This document shows, piece after piece, positions 9,563 to 18,313 of a DNA stretch of 64,000 nt. A program made the translations under genes and the position numbers. The notes beneath the pieces were generated by a model. It searched no databases, had not been told where the DNA came from, and worked only from the letters and a program-made list of their open reading frames with translations. Location of the stretch: contig NZ_JABLSI010000007.1 of the NCBI RefSeq assembly GCF_019303475.1, positions 1-64,000 of the forward strand. Reading direction: 5' to 3'. This DNA comes from Streptomyces sp. JJ38 (lineage in GTDB: Bacteria > Actinomycetota > Actinomycetes > Streptomycetales > Streptomycetaceae). How positions within the stretch are numbered: position 1 is the stretch's first letter; the number at the start of each line of letters is the position of its first letter.

Positions 9563-10978
9563 TTAGATGTCGAAGTAGAGCTCGAACTCGTGCGGGTGGG
9601 GGCGGAGCTGCATCGGGGCGATCTCGTTGGTGCGCTTGTAGTCGATCCAGGTCTCGATGAGGTCGCTGGTGAAGACGCCGCCGGCCTGCAGGTACTCGTT
9701 GTCCTCCTCCAGGGCGTCGAGGACGGCCGGGAGGGAGGTCGGGACCTGCGGGACGCCGGCGTGCTCCTCGGGGGCCAGCTCGTAGAGGTCCTTGTCGATC
9801 GGCTCGGCCGGCTCGATCTTGTTCTTGACGCCGTCCAGGCCCGCCAGGAGGAGGGCGGAGAAGGCCAGGTACGGGTTGGAGGAGGGGTCGGGGGCGCGGA
9901 ACTCGACGCGCTTGGCCTTCGGGTTCGAACCGGTGATCGGGATGCGCATCGCGGCGGAGCGGTTGCGCTGCGAGTACACCAGGTTGACCGGGGCCTCGAA
10001 GCCCGGGACGAGGCGGTGGTAGGAGTTCACCGTCGGGTTGGTGAAGGCCAGCAGCGACGGGGCGTGCTTGAGGATGCCGCCGATGTAGTAGCGGGCGATG
10101 TCCGAGAGGCCCGCGTAACCCTGCTCGTCGTAGAAGAGGGGGGCGCCGGCGCTCCACAGGGACTGGTGCACGTGCATGCCGGAGCCGTTGTCGCCGAAGA
10201 TCGGCTTGGGCATGAAGGTGGCGGTCTTGCCGTTGCGCCAGGCGACGTTCTTCACGATGTACTTGAAGAGCATCAGGTCGTCGGCGGCGGCGAGGAGGGT
10301 GTTGAACTTGTAGTTGATCTCGGCCTGGCCCGCGGTGCCGACCTCGTGGTGCTGGCGCTCGACCTGCAGACCGGCCTTGGCGAGCTCGAGGGAGATCTCG
10401 GCACGCAGGTCGGCGAAGTGGTCGACCGGCGGGGCCGGGAAGTAGCCGCCCTTGTAGCGGACCTTGTAGCCGCGGTTGCCGCCGTCCTCGATGGCGCCGG
10501 TGTTCCAGGCGCCGGCCTCGGAGTCGATGTGGTAGTAGCCGGCGTTGGCCTTGGTCTCGAAGCGGACGTCGTCGAAGACGTAGAACTCCGCCTCGGGGCC
10601 GAAGAAGGCGGTGTCGGCGATGCCGGAGGAGGCGAGGTAGGCCTCGGCCTTCTTGGCCACGTTCCGGGGGTCACGGCTGTACTGCTCGCCGGTGATCGGG
10701 TCGTGGATGAAGAAGTTGATGTTGAGCGTGGCGTCCTTGCGGAACGGGTCCAGGCGAGCGGTGGACAGGTCGGCGACGAGGGCCATGTCCGACTCGTGGA
10801 TGGCCTGGAAGCCGCGGATGGAGGAGCCGTCGAACATCAGGTTCTCGGCCGGGTCGAAGATGTCGGCCGGAACCGTGAAGTGCTGCATGATGCCGGGAAG
10901 GTCGCAGAAGCGGACGTCGACGAATTTCACGTCGTTGTCCGAGATGAACTTCTTCGCGTCGTCGGCGTTCTGGAACAT
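9563..10978 (-). CDS. glnA: Glutamine synthetase type I
   Basis: 471 residues, the size of a bacterial GSI-beta. The enzyme makes glutamine from glutamate, ammonia and ATP as a dodecamer. Visible signatures are [12 protein letters not shown], the ATP and substrate region [20 protein letters not shown], and the C-terminal motif [11 protein letters not shown], whose Tyr is the usual adenylylation site. The open frame extends about 95 codons further upstream, but the family start [11 protein letters not shown] at 10978 has a perfect AGGAGG 8 nt before it. A GlnR box lies about 100 bp upstream. Divergent from the RDD gene. Strongly conserved core gene. Confidence 0.98.
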   Translation of the reverse strand: MFQNADDAKKFISDNDVKFVDVRFCDLPGIMQHFTVPADIFDPAENLMFDGSSIRGFQAIHESDMALVADLSTARLDPFRKDATLNINFFIHDPITGEQYSRDPRNVAKKAEAYLASSGIADTAFFGPEAEFYVFDDVRFETKANAGYYHIDSEAGAWNTGAIEDGGNRGYKVRYKGGYFPAPPVDHFADLRAEISLELAKAGLQVERQHHEVGTAGQAEINYKFNTLLAAADDLMLFKYIVKNVAWRNGKTATFMPKPIFGDNGSGMHVHQSLWSAGAPLFYDEQGYAGLSDIARYYIGGILKHAPSLLAFTNPTVNSYHRLVPGFEAPVNLVYSQRNRSAAMRIPITGSNPKAKRVEFRAPDPSSNPYLAFSALLLAGLDGVKNKIEPAEPIDKDLYELAPEEHAGVPQVPTSLPAVLDALEEDNEYLQAGGVFTSDLIETWIDYKRTNEIAPMQLRPHPHEFELYFDI

Positions 10979-11074
10979 CCAAGTCCTCCTAGTCCCGTCG
11001 TGACGGGACGGAATTGCAGCTTCAGGTCGCAGCCCGGTGCGGTGGTCCGCTGGGCTCGACCCTAGGCATGCGGG

Positions 11075-11112
11075 ATTTCTCCAGCATGACCCGATTGTTT
11101 CGCCGATGTTAA
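11075..11112 (-). promoter_or_regulatory. GlnR box upstream of glnA
   Basis: Read on the minus strand, four half-sites TTAAC, GAAAC, GTCAT and GAAAT follow each other with exact 6-nt gaps. This is the actinobacterial GlnR consensus gTnAC-n6-GaAAC in tandem. GlnR activates glnA when nitrogen is scarce. The position about 100 bp upstream of the start fits an activator site. Confidence 0.85.
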
Positions 11113-11223
11113 CCAGGTCGCGACGATCACCGGTGTCACCGGGCGCGCGGGTCGCGGTGGCATACGTTTCCGTATACCTCAAGGGTGCACCCGGCCGCCG
11201 TCGGGTGCGCGGGTCGGCCGGGT

Positions 11224-11229
11224 TACCGT
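11224..11229 (+). promoter_or_regulatory. -10 element (TACCGT) for a leaderless RDD transcript
   Basis: A TANNNT -10 hexamer ends 6 nt before the GTG start codon of the RDD gene, and there is no ribosome binding site. Transcription starting at or next to the GTG would give a leaderless mRNA. Confidence 0.55.
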
Positions 11230-11235
11230 TGTCGG

Positions 11236-11706
11236 GTGGACAAAAGGCAGGCAATCGGATCATGGCTCTCCGGCCCGCAGGCTGCCGCCGAGGAGCTGAT
11301 GGGCGCGGACTTCGGGTACCGCGGTGAGCGGCTGGGGCTGCCGAAGGAGGGGCCGGGGTCGATCGCGCCGGTCGGGCGCCGGATCGTGGCGGTCTTCATC
11401 GACTGGATGCTGTGCCTGCTCATCGCCTACGGGCTCCTGTCGGGCGGCGGGCCGACGAGCGCGGGCAACTGGGCGCTCGTCGTCTTCGGCCTGATGTCGC
11501 TGCTGCTGGTCGGGACGCTCGGGGTCACCCCGGGCAAGCGGCTGCTGGGGCTGCGCGTCGTCTCGGTACACGGCGGCCGGCTGACCTTCCCGCGCGCGGC
11601 GCTGCGCACGCTGCTGCTGGTGCTCTTCATCCCGGCCGTGGTGTGGGACCGCGACTCCCGCGGCCTGCACGACCGGTTCGCGCAGGCGGTCCAGGTCCGG
11701 ATGTGA
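11236..11706 (+). CDS. RDD family membrane protein
   Basis: 156 residues from the GTG at 11236 ([13 protein letters not shown]). The RDD signature is present: R..A..ID ([14 protein letters not shown]) in the first membrane helix, a second helix ([15 protein letters not shown]), the loop [12 protein letters not shown], and a C-terminal helix followed by [13 protein letters not shown]. The function of this short class is not settled; some RDD proteins act in transport. In Streptomyces it commonly sits divergent from glnA, as here. The leaderless start is inferred from the -10 spacing. Confidence 0.88.
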   Translation: MDKRQAIGSWLSGPQAAAEELMGADFGYRGERLGLPKEGPGSIAPVGRRIVAVFIDWMLCLLIAYGLLSGGGPTSAGNWALVVFGLMSLLLVGTLGVTPGKRLLGLRVVSVHGGRLTFPRAALRTLLLVLFIPAVVWDRDSRGLHDRFAQAVQVRM

Positions 11707-11790
11707 CACGGCCGCCGCCCGCGCGGCGGTTCCGCCGCGCGGAGGTCGCGCACCGTACGGGGCCGCGTCGCCGTGTGCCGCGTCGCCGTA

Positions 11791-11835
11791 TGCCGTGGCG
11801 CGGTGTGCCGTGGTGCGGTGTGCCGTGGTGCGGTG
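11791..11835. repeat. 15-bp tandem repeat, three copies
   Basis: Three consecutive copies of the unit TGCCGTGGTGCGGTG (first copy with one change) lie between the convergent RDD and DUF4191 genes. Shorter partial copies flank it. It is non-coding as far as I can see; slippage during replication would explain it. Confidence 0.8.
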
Positions 11836-11907
11836 TGCCGACTGTGCCCCTGCGTCGTGCCCCGTGGCTCGGCTGGGCCCCTGCCCGGCACGCCTCCCGG
11901 CACGCGA

Positions 11908-11940
11908 CGAGGGGGCCGGACGTGGCGTCCGGCCCCCTCG
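11908..11940. terminator. Bidirectional hairpin terminator between convergent genes
   Basis: A perfect 15-bp inverted repeat with a 3-nt loop sits between the ends of the RDD (+) and DUF4191 (-) genes, so it can end both transcripts. Confidence 0.85.
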
Positions 11941-11969
11941 GGGGAACGATCTGCGCGCGGCGGCGCGGG

Positions 11970-12662
11970 TCAGCGGCGGTTGCTGGGGCCCTTCGGCATA
12001 CGCATGCCCTTCGGCATGGGGCCCTTGGGGACGGGCATGTTGCTCATCAGGTCGCCCACCGCCCGCAGACGGTCGTTGATCTCGGTGACCTGGGAGCCGG
12101 CCAGTACCCGCGGCTTCTTGACGATCGTGGTACGCAGCTTCTTCAGCGGCACCTCGCCCTCGTCGTTGCCGACGATGATCTGGTGCACCGGGACGTCGCC
12201 GAGCAGGCGTGCCATCTTCTTCTTCTCCGAGGCCAGGAGGCCGCGGACGCGGTTGGGGCTGCCCTCGGCGACCAGCACGACGCCGGGCCGGCCGACGGCG
12301 CGGTGCACGACGTCCTGGCTGCGGTTGATCGCGACGGCCGGGGAGACGTTCCAGCCCCGGCCGATGTTGTCCAGTACTGCCGCCGCCGCTCCCGGCTGGC
12401 CTTCCATCTGTCCGAAGGCCGCCCGTTCCGCGCGCCGTCCGAAGACGATCGCCACGGCGAGGAAGGCCAGCAGGAATCCGAGGATGCCCAGGTAGATCGG
12501 GTGCCCGATCAGGAAGCCGATCCCGAGGACGGCGCCGAAGGTGACCAGGCCCACGCCCAGCAGGATGAACCCGATCCAGCGATCAGCCCGCCGGGTCATC
12601 TTGTAGGTCAGGCCGATCTGCTTGAGTCGCCCGGGATTCTCGGGTTGTTCCTTCCTCGCCAT
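11970..12662 (-). CDS. DUF4191 family membrane protein
   Basis: 230 residues. A basic N-terminus (MARKEQPENPGRLKQI) is followed by two membrane helices (about 30-50 and 55-75) and a cytosolic domain with the conserved run VLVAEGSPNRVRGLLASEKK. The C-terminus is a Met/Pro/Lys-rich tail with KGP repeats (PVPKGPMPKGMRMPKGP). DUF4191 proteins are conserved in actinobacteria, nearly always beside lipA; their function is unknown. The small gene at 12673-12897 precedes it on the same strand and lipA lies upstream of that, suggesting one transcription unit. Confidence 0.9.
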   Translation of the reverse strand: MARKEQPENPGRLKQIGLTYKMTRRADRWIGFILLGVGLVTFGAVLGIGFLIGHPIYLGILGFLLAFLAVAIVFGRRAERAAFGQMEGQPGAAAAVLDNIGRGWNVSPAVAINRSQDVVHRAVGRPGVVLVAEGSPNRVRGLLASEKKKMARLLGDVPVHQIIVGNDEGEVPLKKLRTTIVKKPRVLAGSQVTEINDRLRAVGDLMSNMPVPKGPMPKGMRMPKGPSNRR

Positions 12663-12672
12663 ACGAAAGAGT

Positions 12673-12897
12673 TTACGTGGCCGGAGAAGTGCCTTCCGCT
12701 GTGGCCTCCAGCACGTGCTCGGTCTCGTGGCGGGCCCGGGCCCTGCGCCGGTCCTCCTGGACGGAGATCCAGGCGTTGCGGCGGGCGGCGACGTGGCTGC
12801 CGCGCAGGAGGACGGACTCCAGGGCCCGCAGGACGCCGGGCAGCCCCGGCCAGGCGGCGGTCACGGTGAGGTCGTCGCGGGCGGGAGCATCCGGCAT
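12673..12897 (-). CDS. Small conserved hypothetical protein between lipA and DUF4191 gene
   Basis: 74 residues starting MPDAPARDDLTVTAAWPGL. The start at 12897 is set by a perfect AGGAGG 7 nt upstream; a longer frame to 12969 has no such site. The protein is arginine-rich in its second half (SVQEDRRRARARHE), with no membrane segment or known motif that I recognise. Its position between the lipoate gene lipA and the DUF4191 gene is typical of Streptomyces. Function unknown. Confidence 0.75.
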   Translation of the reverse strand: MPDAPARDDLTVTAAWPGLPGVLRALESVLLRGSHVAARRNAWISVQEDRRRARARHETEHVLEATAEGTSPAT

Positions 12898-13031
12898 GGC
12901 GCAGCCTCCTGGGGTGACGGACGGGTGCGTGCTGTGGGTGACAACAGCATCACCCACCGGTGTTACCACCGTATGACCCGACCGTCACCACGGACCGAAC
13001 ATCCCTGGCCACTCACGGCCCGGGGGAAGCA

Positions 13032-13979
13032 CTACGCCGCGGACTCGGCGTTCGCCGCGCGACGGTCGATCGCCTGCTGGTAGAGGCGTCCGGCGCGGTA
13101 GGACGAGCGGACCAGGGGCCCGGACATGACGCCCGCGTAACCCATCTCCTCCGCCTCCTGCTGGAGCTCGACGAACTCCTCCGGCTTCACCCAGCGCTCG
13201 ACGGGGTGGTGGCGCGGCGAGGGGCGCAGGTACTGGGTGATGGTGATCAGCTCGCAGCCGGCCTCGTGCAGGTCGCGCAGGGCCTGGCTGACTTCCTCGC
13301 GGGTCTCGCCCATGCCGAGGATCAGGTTCGACTTGGTGACGAGGCCGTCCTCGCGGGCGCGGGTGATGACCTCGAGCGAACGCTCGTAGCGGAAAGCCGG
13401 GCGGATGCGCTTGAAGATCCGCGGCACGGTCTCGACGTTGTGCGCGAGCACCTCGGGGCGGGAGGAGAAGACCTCGGCGAGCTGCTCGGGGACGGCGTTG
13501 AAGTCCGGGATGAGCAGCTCCACGCCGGTGTCCGGCATGAGGCCGTGGATCTGGCGGACCGTTTCGGCGTAGAGCCAGGCGCCACCATCCTCCAGGTCGT
13601 CACGGGCGACGCCGGTGATCGTGGCGTACCGCAGCTCCATCTGCTGGACGGACTCGGCGACACGGCGCGGCTCGTCGCGGTCGAGCTCGGCGGGCTTGCC
13701 GGTGTCGATCTGGCAGAAGTCGCAGCGCCGGGTGCACTGCTCGCCACCGATGAGGAACGTCGCCTCGCGGTCCTCCCAGCACTCGAAGATGTTGGGACAC
13801 CCGGCCTCCTGGCAGACCGTGTGCAGACCCTCCCGCTTCACGAGGGACTGGAGCGCGTTGTACTCCGGCCCCATCTTCGCCCGGGTCTTGATCCACTCGG
13901 GCTTGCGCTCGATGGGGGTCTGGCTGTTCCGGACCTCCAGGCGGAGCATCTTGCGACCGTCGGGTGCGACAGCGGACAC
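13032..13979 (-). CDS. lipA: Lipoyl synthase (radical SAM)
   Basis: 315 residues from a GTG preceded by GAGGAG. LipA inserts two sulfurs into octanoyl groups on lipoyl-dependent proteins such as the E2 subunits of pyruvate and 2-oxoglutarate dehydrogenases and GcvH. Both iron-sulfur sites are visible: the auxiliary cluster cysteines in [12 protein letters not shown] with the C-terminal serine in VRSSYRAG, and the radical SAM motif CTRRCDFC. Further family blocks are NLILGMGET and [16 protein letters not shown]. It acts after LipB, whose gene is immediately upstream on the same strand. Confidence 0.98.
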   Translation of the reverse strand: MSAVAPDGRKMLRLEVRNSQTPIERKPEWIKTRAKMGPEYNALQSLVKREGLHTVCQEAGCPNIFECWEDREATFLIGGEQCTRRCDFCQIDTGKPAELDRDEPRRVAESVQQMELRYATITGVARDDLEDGGAWLYAETVRQIHGLMPDTGVELLIPDFNAVPEQLAEVFSSRPEVLAHNVETVPRIFKRIRPAFRYERSLEVITRAREDGLVTKSNLILGMGETREEVSQALRDLHEAGCELITITQYLRPSPRHHPVERWVKPEEFVELQQEAEEMGYAGVMSGPLVRSSYRAGRLYQQAIDRRAANAESAA

Positions 13980-14106
13980 GTCCGGCTCCTCAGCTTTCGA
14001 TTCCTCGGCGCGTACCAGCGTACGCCCCGTGCTCGGTGTCCCCCGCACCCCGGTCGGCCGGGGGAAACAAGGTGGGTGGCTACCAACCGGTAGAACGCCC
14101 GTGCGA

Positions 14107-14949
14107 TCAGATGGTCCGCGGTTCCGGCGACGACTCCTCCAGGACGGCCCGCAGGTGCTTCTCGACGACGGGCAGCACCTCGGTGACGGGCACGGGACGG
14201 CCGAGCTCCCTGGAGAGCGAGGCGACCCCGGCGTCCCGGATGCCGCAGGGCACGATGCGGTCGAACGAGGTGTTGTCGGAGTCACAGTTGAGCGCGAAGC
14301 CGTGCATCGTGACGCCCTTGGCGACCCGGATGCCGATGGCGGCGAGCTTGCGGTCCTCACCGCGCTGCCCGGCGTTGGACGGCGCGTACTCCGGCCCGGC
14401 CATCCGGGGGTCGAACTCTCCCTCCTCGCCCGCCTTCGGCGAGGAGGGGCCCACCTCCTCGCCCGCCTTCGGCGAGGAGGGGCCCGCGAGCCGCGGGTCG
14501 AAGTCGAGCGAGAGTCCGCCCGGCGCGGGCTTCGCGGGCAGGGGGTCGCCGAGGATCCAGACGCCGCTGCGGCCCTCGATGCGGCTGGTCTCGACGCCGA
14601 ACTCGGCGCAGGTGCGGATCAGCGCCTCCTCCAGCCGCCGCACGTGGGCGACGACGTCCACCGGGCGGGGCAGCTTGAGGATCGGATACCCGACGAGCTG
14701 CCCGGGCCCGTGCCAGGTGATCTTCCCGCCCCGGTCGACGTCCACGACGGGCGTGCCGTCCAGCGGGCGCTCGCTGTCCAGCGTGCGGCGCCCGGCGGTG
14801 TAGACGGGCTGGTGCTCCAGCAGCAGGCAGGTGTCCGGGATCTCGTCGGCGAAGCGGGCCGCGTGCACCTCGCGCTGCCGCTGCCAGGCTTCGCGGTACT
14901 CGACCGCGTCCTCTCCGAAGCCCAGGTGGACGTAGCGCAGCTCACTCAC
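14107..14949 (-). CDS. lipB: Octanoyltransferase with an in-frame repeat insertion
   Basis: 280 residues from a GTG. LipB moves octanoate from acyl carrier protein to lipoyl domains. The core shows the substrate-binding block [18 protein letters not shown], the lysine motif [11 protein letters not shown], and the catalytic cysteine block [16 protein letters not shown], so the active site looks intact. The odd part is the loop before the lysine motif. It contains two copies of [10 protein letters not shown] encoded by 32-bp palindromic repeats (14421-14485). The insertion lies in a loop that is already long in Streptomyces LipB, which is probably why it is tolerated. lipA follows on the same strand. 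Confidence 0.97.
   Translation of the reverse strand: MSELRYVHLGFGEDAVEYREAWQRQREVHAARFADEIPDTCLLLEHQPVYTAGRRTLDSERPLDGTPVVDVDRGGKITWHGPGQLVGYPILKLPRPVDVVAHVRRLEEALIRTCAEFGVETSRIEGRSGVWILGDPLPAKPAPGGLSLDFDPRLAGPSSPKAGEEVGPSSPKAGEEGEFDPRMAGPEYAPSNAGQRGEDRKLAAIGIRVAKGVTMHGFALNCDSDNTSFDRIVPCGIRDAGVASLSRELGRPVPVTEVLPVVEKHLRAVLEESSPEPRTI
14421..14485. repeat. Pair of 32-bp palindromic repeats inside lipB
   Basis: Two identical 32-bp copies with a 33-bp period. Each copy holds a 10-bp stem (CCTCCTCGCC / GGCGAGGAGG) with a 7-nt loop. In the lipB frame each copy encodes SPKAGEE. A period of exactly 11 codons keeps the reading frame open. Confidence 0.9.
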
Positions 14950-15171
14950 GGCGGCTCTCCCTCTCGACGTTCACGCGCGTCGCCGGTGACGCACCTGTCC
15001 CTTACTGTACGGCGGCCCGCGGGCACACCTTCGGGCGTCCCCGTCTCACACGTATGGATGAATACCCGCCCGTGGCCACCGGAGCCGCTGCTCAGACGGC
15101 TACATTCACGCCCGTTCCGCAGGGCGCCCAGGCGTCCCCACCAGACCGACGGGCAGGAGACCGCACAGCCG
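14950..15171. other. Divergent intergenic region lipB / regulator
   Basis: 221 bp between two divergent genes, so promoters for both must lie here. I cannot identify -35/-10 pairs with confidence. Confidence 0.4.
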
Positions 15172-16731
15172 ATGCCGACGGAACGACCTGGGGCCCGCCC
15201 CTCCGCCCAGCGCACCCACAACCGGCAACTTGCCGCACTCATCGCGGAGGCGGGGTTCTCCAACGCGGGCCTGGCCCGGCGGGTGGACCAGCTCGGGCTG
15301 GAGCACGGGCTCGACCTGCGATACGACAAGACGTCCGTCACACGCTGGCTGCGCGGTCAGCAGCCACGCGGCACGACCCCGGCCCTGATCGCCGAGGTCT
15401 TCACCCGCCGACTGGGCCGCCGCCTGTCGGCGCAGGACCTTGGCCTGGACCCGTGCGCGCCGGTGTACGCGGGGCTGGAGTTCGCCGCGACGTGCACGGA
15501 GGCGGTGGACATCGTCAGCGGTCTGTGGCGCAAGGACGCCGGCAGCCACCGCGAGCTGCGCAAGATCGCGTTCACCCCGGCCGGGCTGGTGGTGCCGAGC
15601 CGGGACTGGCTCATCGGCCGCCCCGACGAGCACGTCGGGCGCGGTGAGCCGCCCGCACCGACACCCCCCGCACCGACGACCCCCGTGCCGACGACGGCGG
15701 GGCCGACGGCCCCGTCTTCCCCCGCCCGCATCCCGGCGCAGTCCCGACCCACCGGGGCGGTGCAGCGCGGGACGAGGGGGGAGCGCCCCGACCTGGTGGA
15801 GCGCAACCCCGGTCAGCCCGTCGGCGAGGGGGACGTGGCGGCGCTGCGTTCCGTGGCGGAGCTGTTCCGCTCGCTGGACGAGGCCCACGGCGGCGGCCAC
15901 GCCCGCCAGGCGCTGGTGCGCTATCTGGAGCACGAGACGGAGCCCCTGCTGCGCGGGGCGTACGGCCACGCGCTGGGCCGCAGGCTCTTCGCGGCGGCGG
16001 CCGAGCTCACCCTGCTCGCGGGCTGGACGGCGTACGACGTCGCCGCCCACGGGCTGGCGCAGCGGTACTTCGTGCAGGCGCTGCGCCTGTCCCAGGCCGC
16101 GGGTGACCGCGCCTACGGCGGTCGGGTGCTGGCCACGATGAGCCAGCAGGCCGTCTACCTCGGGCACGGCCGGGAGGCGGTGCAGCTCGCCCGGGTGGCG
16201 CAGCAGGGCGTGGGGCCGGGCGGCCCGGGGGCCGTCCAGGCGCTGCTGCACGCGGCGGAGGCGCGCGGGCACGCGCTGCTGGGCGACGGGCGGTCCGCGG
16301 CGGCGGCGCTGTCCCGGGCGGAACGCTCGCTGGAGACGGCCGGGCCGGACGGGCAGGAGGACGAGGAGGAGGGACGGCGGTGGGCGCGGGTGTTCGGGCC
16401 GGCGCAGTTCGCGGACGCCGCGGGGCACTGCCACCGTGACCTGCGGCAGTACCGCGCGGCGGCGCTGCACGCGGAGCGGGCGCTGCGGCTGACGGAGCCG
16501 GGGCAGGAGCGGGGCGCGGTGCTGACCCGGCTCGTGCTGGCCGGAGCGCGGCTGGGTCTGGGCGAGGTGGAGGAGGCGTGCCGGCTGGCGGCCGAGGCGG
16601 CACGGGGGGCCTCGGAGCTGCGGTCGATGCGGGCGTACGAGTACGTGCGGGACTTCGAGCGCAGGCTGGAGCCGCACCGGGACGCGCCGCCGGTGCGCGG
16701 CTACCGGGAACGCGTCGCGGCCCTGGGCTGA
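15172..16731 (+). CDS. Putative transcriptional regulator, HTH plus TPR-like repeats (NsdA-like)
   Basis: 519 residues. The N-terminal 100 residues form a helix-turn-helix-like region (LAALIAEAGFSNAGLARRVD, then DKTSVTRWLRGQQPRGTTPA) of the type seen in large Streptomyces developmental regulators such as NsdA. A Pro/Thr/Ala-rich linker (PAPTPPAPTTPVPTTAGPT) follows, then an alpha-helical C-terminal half with TPR-like pairs from about 220 to the end. The start at 15172 has GCAGGAGA about 11 nt upstream. The lipB neighbourhood normally carries such a gene in Streptomyces. The target genes are unknown. Confidence 0.75.
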   Translation: MPTERPGARPSAQRTHNRQLAALIAEAGFSNAGLARRVDQLGLEHGLDLRYDKTSVTRWLRGQQPRGTTPALIAEVFTRRLGRRLSAQDLGLDPCAPVYAGLEFAATCTEAVDIVSGLWRKDAGSHRELRKIAFTPAGLVVPSRDWLIGRPDEHVGRGEPPAPTPPAPTTPVPTTAGPTAPSSPARIPAQSRPTGAVQRGTRGERPDLVERNPGQPVGEGDVAALRSVAELFRSLDEAHGGGHARQALVRYLEHETEPLLRGAYGHALGRRLFAAAAELTLLAGWTAYDVAAHGLAQRYFVQALRLSQAAGDRAYGGRVLATMSQQAVYLGHGREAVQLARVAQQGVGPGGPGAVQALLHAAEARGHALLGDGRSAAAALSRAERSLETAGPDGQEDEEEGRRWARVFGPAQFADAAGHCHRDLRQYRAAALHAERALRLTEPGQERGAVLTRLVLAGARLGLGEVEEACRLAAEAARGASELRSMRAYEYVRDFERRLEPHRDAPPVRGYRERVAALG

Positions 16732-16790
16732 CGGGCCGGGGCCGCCGACGGGCGGGGCCGACGACGCGCCCCTCAGAAGGCAGCCGCGCC

Positions 16791-17690
16791 TCAGGCCAGC
16801 CGTGCCTCCGCCGCCGCGAGGATCTCGGTGACGCGGAGCCCGTACGCGGCGTCGCAGGGGTGCGGCTCACCGGAGAGGAGGGCGTCGACGGCGCGGCCGT
16901 AGGCGGCGGAGGCGGGCGCGTCGCGCTCGGGGAGCGTGGCCACGCCCGCCGCGCCGCGCAGTTCGGCGGTGACGCCGGAGGCGGCGGGCGGCACCGAGTG
17001 GCTGACGGTCGCGGTGCTGGACGCGCCGGAAGCGTGCCGCAGCAGCAGGTGGACGGTGTCGCCGGGGCCGCGGGCGGCGGTGACGGCGGCCGGGTCCTCG
17101 GGGTCGACGTCGCCGAGCACGCCGGTGAGCAGGGAGAGGGCGTGCGGGCCGATGTCCCACAGGGCGCCCTTCTCCCGCCGCCAGGGTGAGGCGGCGTACG
17201 GGCTGCCGCCCGGCTCGCCCTGGGGGTGGCCCGGGGCGAAGACGGGCGAGAACCACTCGGCGCGGCCGGTGGTCCAGTCGCCGGTGAGGCGCTGCTCGGC
17301 GATCCAGCGTGCGGAGGTCTCGGCGAAGCGGAGGGTGAAGAAGACCACCGAGCGGACGCCGGTGCGCCGGACGGCGTCGACGACCTGACGGGCCCCGGGG
17401 ACGGTGGTGGCGAGCGGCTTGTCGAGCAGGAGGTGCCGGCCGTGCGCGGCGGCCCGGACGGCCAGGGCGGCCTGGACGTCTGGCGGGAGGGCGAGGGCGA
17501 CGGCGTCGCAGTCCGCGAGCAGGGCGTCCACGTCGTGGTAGGCGCGGGCGCCGTGCTGCCGGGCGAGGGACTCGGCGGCTTCGGGGCGGCGACCCCAGAC
17601 GCCGGCCAGCTCGACTCCGGGGTGGGCGGCGAGCGCGACGGCGTGGGTGCGCGCGGCCCACGTCCCGGTTCCCAGCAGGCCGAACCTCAC
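16791..17690 (-). CDS. Gfo/Idh/MocA family oxidoreductase
   Basis: 299 residues. The N-terminal Rossmann motif is FGLLGTGTWAARTHA, followed by GVWGRRPEAAESLA and the EKP-like motif LLDKPLA in which Asp replaces the usual Glu. These are NAD(P)-dependent dehydrogenases of sugars or related polyols. The substrate cannot be told. The GTG start overlaps the stop of the upstream gene (GTGA), so the two are probably translationally coupled. Confidence 0.88.
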   Translation of the reverse strand: MRFGLLGTGTWAARTHAVALAAHPGVELAGVWGRRPEAAESLARQHGARAYHDVDALLADCDAVALALPPDVQAALAVRAAAHGRHLLLDKPLATTVPGARQVVDAVRRTGVRSVVFFTLRFAETSARWIAEQRLTGDWTTGRAEWFSPVFAPGHPQGEPGGSPYAASPWRREKGALWDIGPHALSLLTGVLGDVDPEDPAAVTAARGPGDTVHLLLRHASGASSTATVSHSVPPAASGVTAELRGAAGVATLPERDAPASAAYGRAVDALLSGEPHPCDAAYGLRVTEILAAAEARLA

Positions 17691-18073
17691 GCGGACGCGG
17701 CCTGGTCGCGAGCGTCCTCCTGATGGGCGACGTAGGCCTGGCGGTCCAGGTCGGCGATGTGGACGGACAGGTCGAGGCGGCGTCCGGGCAGCGGGGCGAC
17801 CCACTTGCGGGCCAGGTCCAGCACGGCGCGGGCCAGCTCCGTCTTGGCGTCCTGGGTGCGCCCCGAGAGGACGGCGACCTCGATGTGGACCATGTCGACG
17901 TCGGTGTCGCCGCCGGCGATCACGCACTCCTCGACGGGCCGGAAGCGGGTCTTGCAGGCGGCGACCGAGGCACCGACGGTCTCCTCGGTGACCCTGTGCA
18001 GCTCCCTGCCGAAGGAGGGGCGGTCGAAGGTGGCGGCGAGCGGCGCCGCGTAGTCGACGGTGATCTGCGGCAC
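17687..18073 (-). CDS. 5-carboxymethyl-2-hydroxymuconate isomerase-like protein
   Basis: 128 residues from a GTG with GGAGG 8 nt upstream. It begins VPQITVDYAAPL, so a proline follows the start codon as in the tautomerase superfamily, where Pro is catalytic after removal of Met. The size and the block LAATFDRPSFGRELHRVT fit the CHMI-like family. It overlaps the downstream oxidoreductase gene by 4 nt. The real substrate is unknown; a catabolic role for the pair is only an inference. Confidence 0.75.
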   Translation of the reverse strand: MPQITVDYAAPLAATFDRPSFGRELHRVTEETVGASVAACKTRFRPVEECVIAGGDTDVDMVHIEVAVLSGRTQDAKTELARAVLDLARKWVAPLPGRRLDLSVHIADLDRQAYVAHQEDARDQAASA

Positions 18074-18211
18074 GGTGGAGACCTCCTGTTGGTCGTGGTT
18101 CGTGGGCCAGACTATGGCCTGCCTCACGGGGCGGCGCGCCGCGGGGCGCGGTGAGGCCGCCCGCGGCGCGCCGGGACCTCCGCGGTCAGCGGTGTCGCGC
18201 GCGAGGGCGAG

Positions 18212-18249
18212 TTCACAACCGTTTAACAGTGGAGCAACTGGCGGGAAAT
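18212..18249 (+). promoter_or_regulatory. GlnR box upstream of glnII
   Basis: Half-sites TTCAC, TTAAC, GCAAC and GAAAT are separated by exact 6-nt gaps, the same tandem architecture as the glnA box. It lies 64-102 bp before the glnII start, fitting nitrogen control by GlnR. Confidence 0.8.
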
Positions 18250-18313
18250 CGCTCCCGATGACGGTGGCATGCAGCGCGACACCCGCACCGAGCTGCCGAA
18301 GGACACCCGTCAC

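Noticed and set aside
10979..11263. N-terminal extension of glnA
   Set aside because: The open frame covers the GlnR box and promoter; the AGGAGG and family start at 10978 decide the real start.
11791..11835. Tandem repeat as a CRISPR array
   Set aside because: Units are contiguous 15-mers without spacers, and there are no cas genes in the window.
11427..11903. Frame with RHTAP repeats on the minus strand
   Set aside because: The repeat comes from the 15-bp non-coding tandem repeat, and the frame is antisense to the RDD gene.
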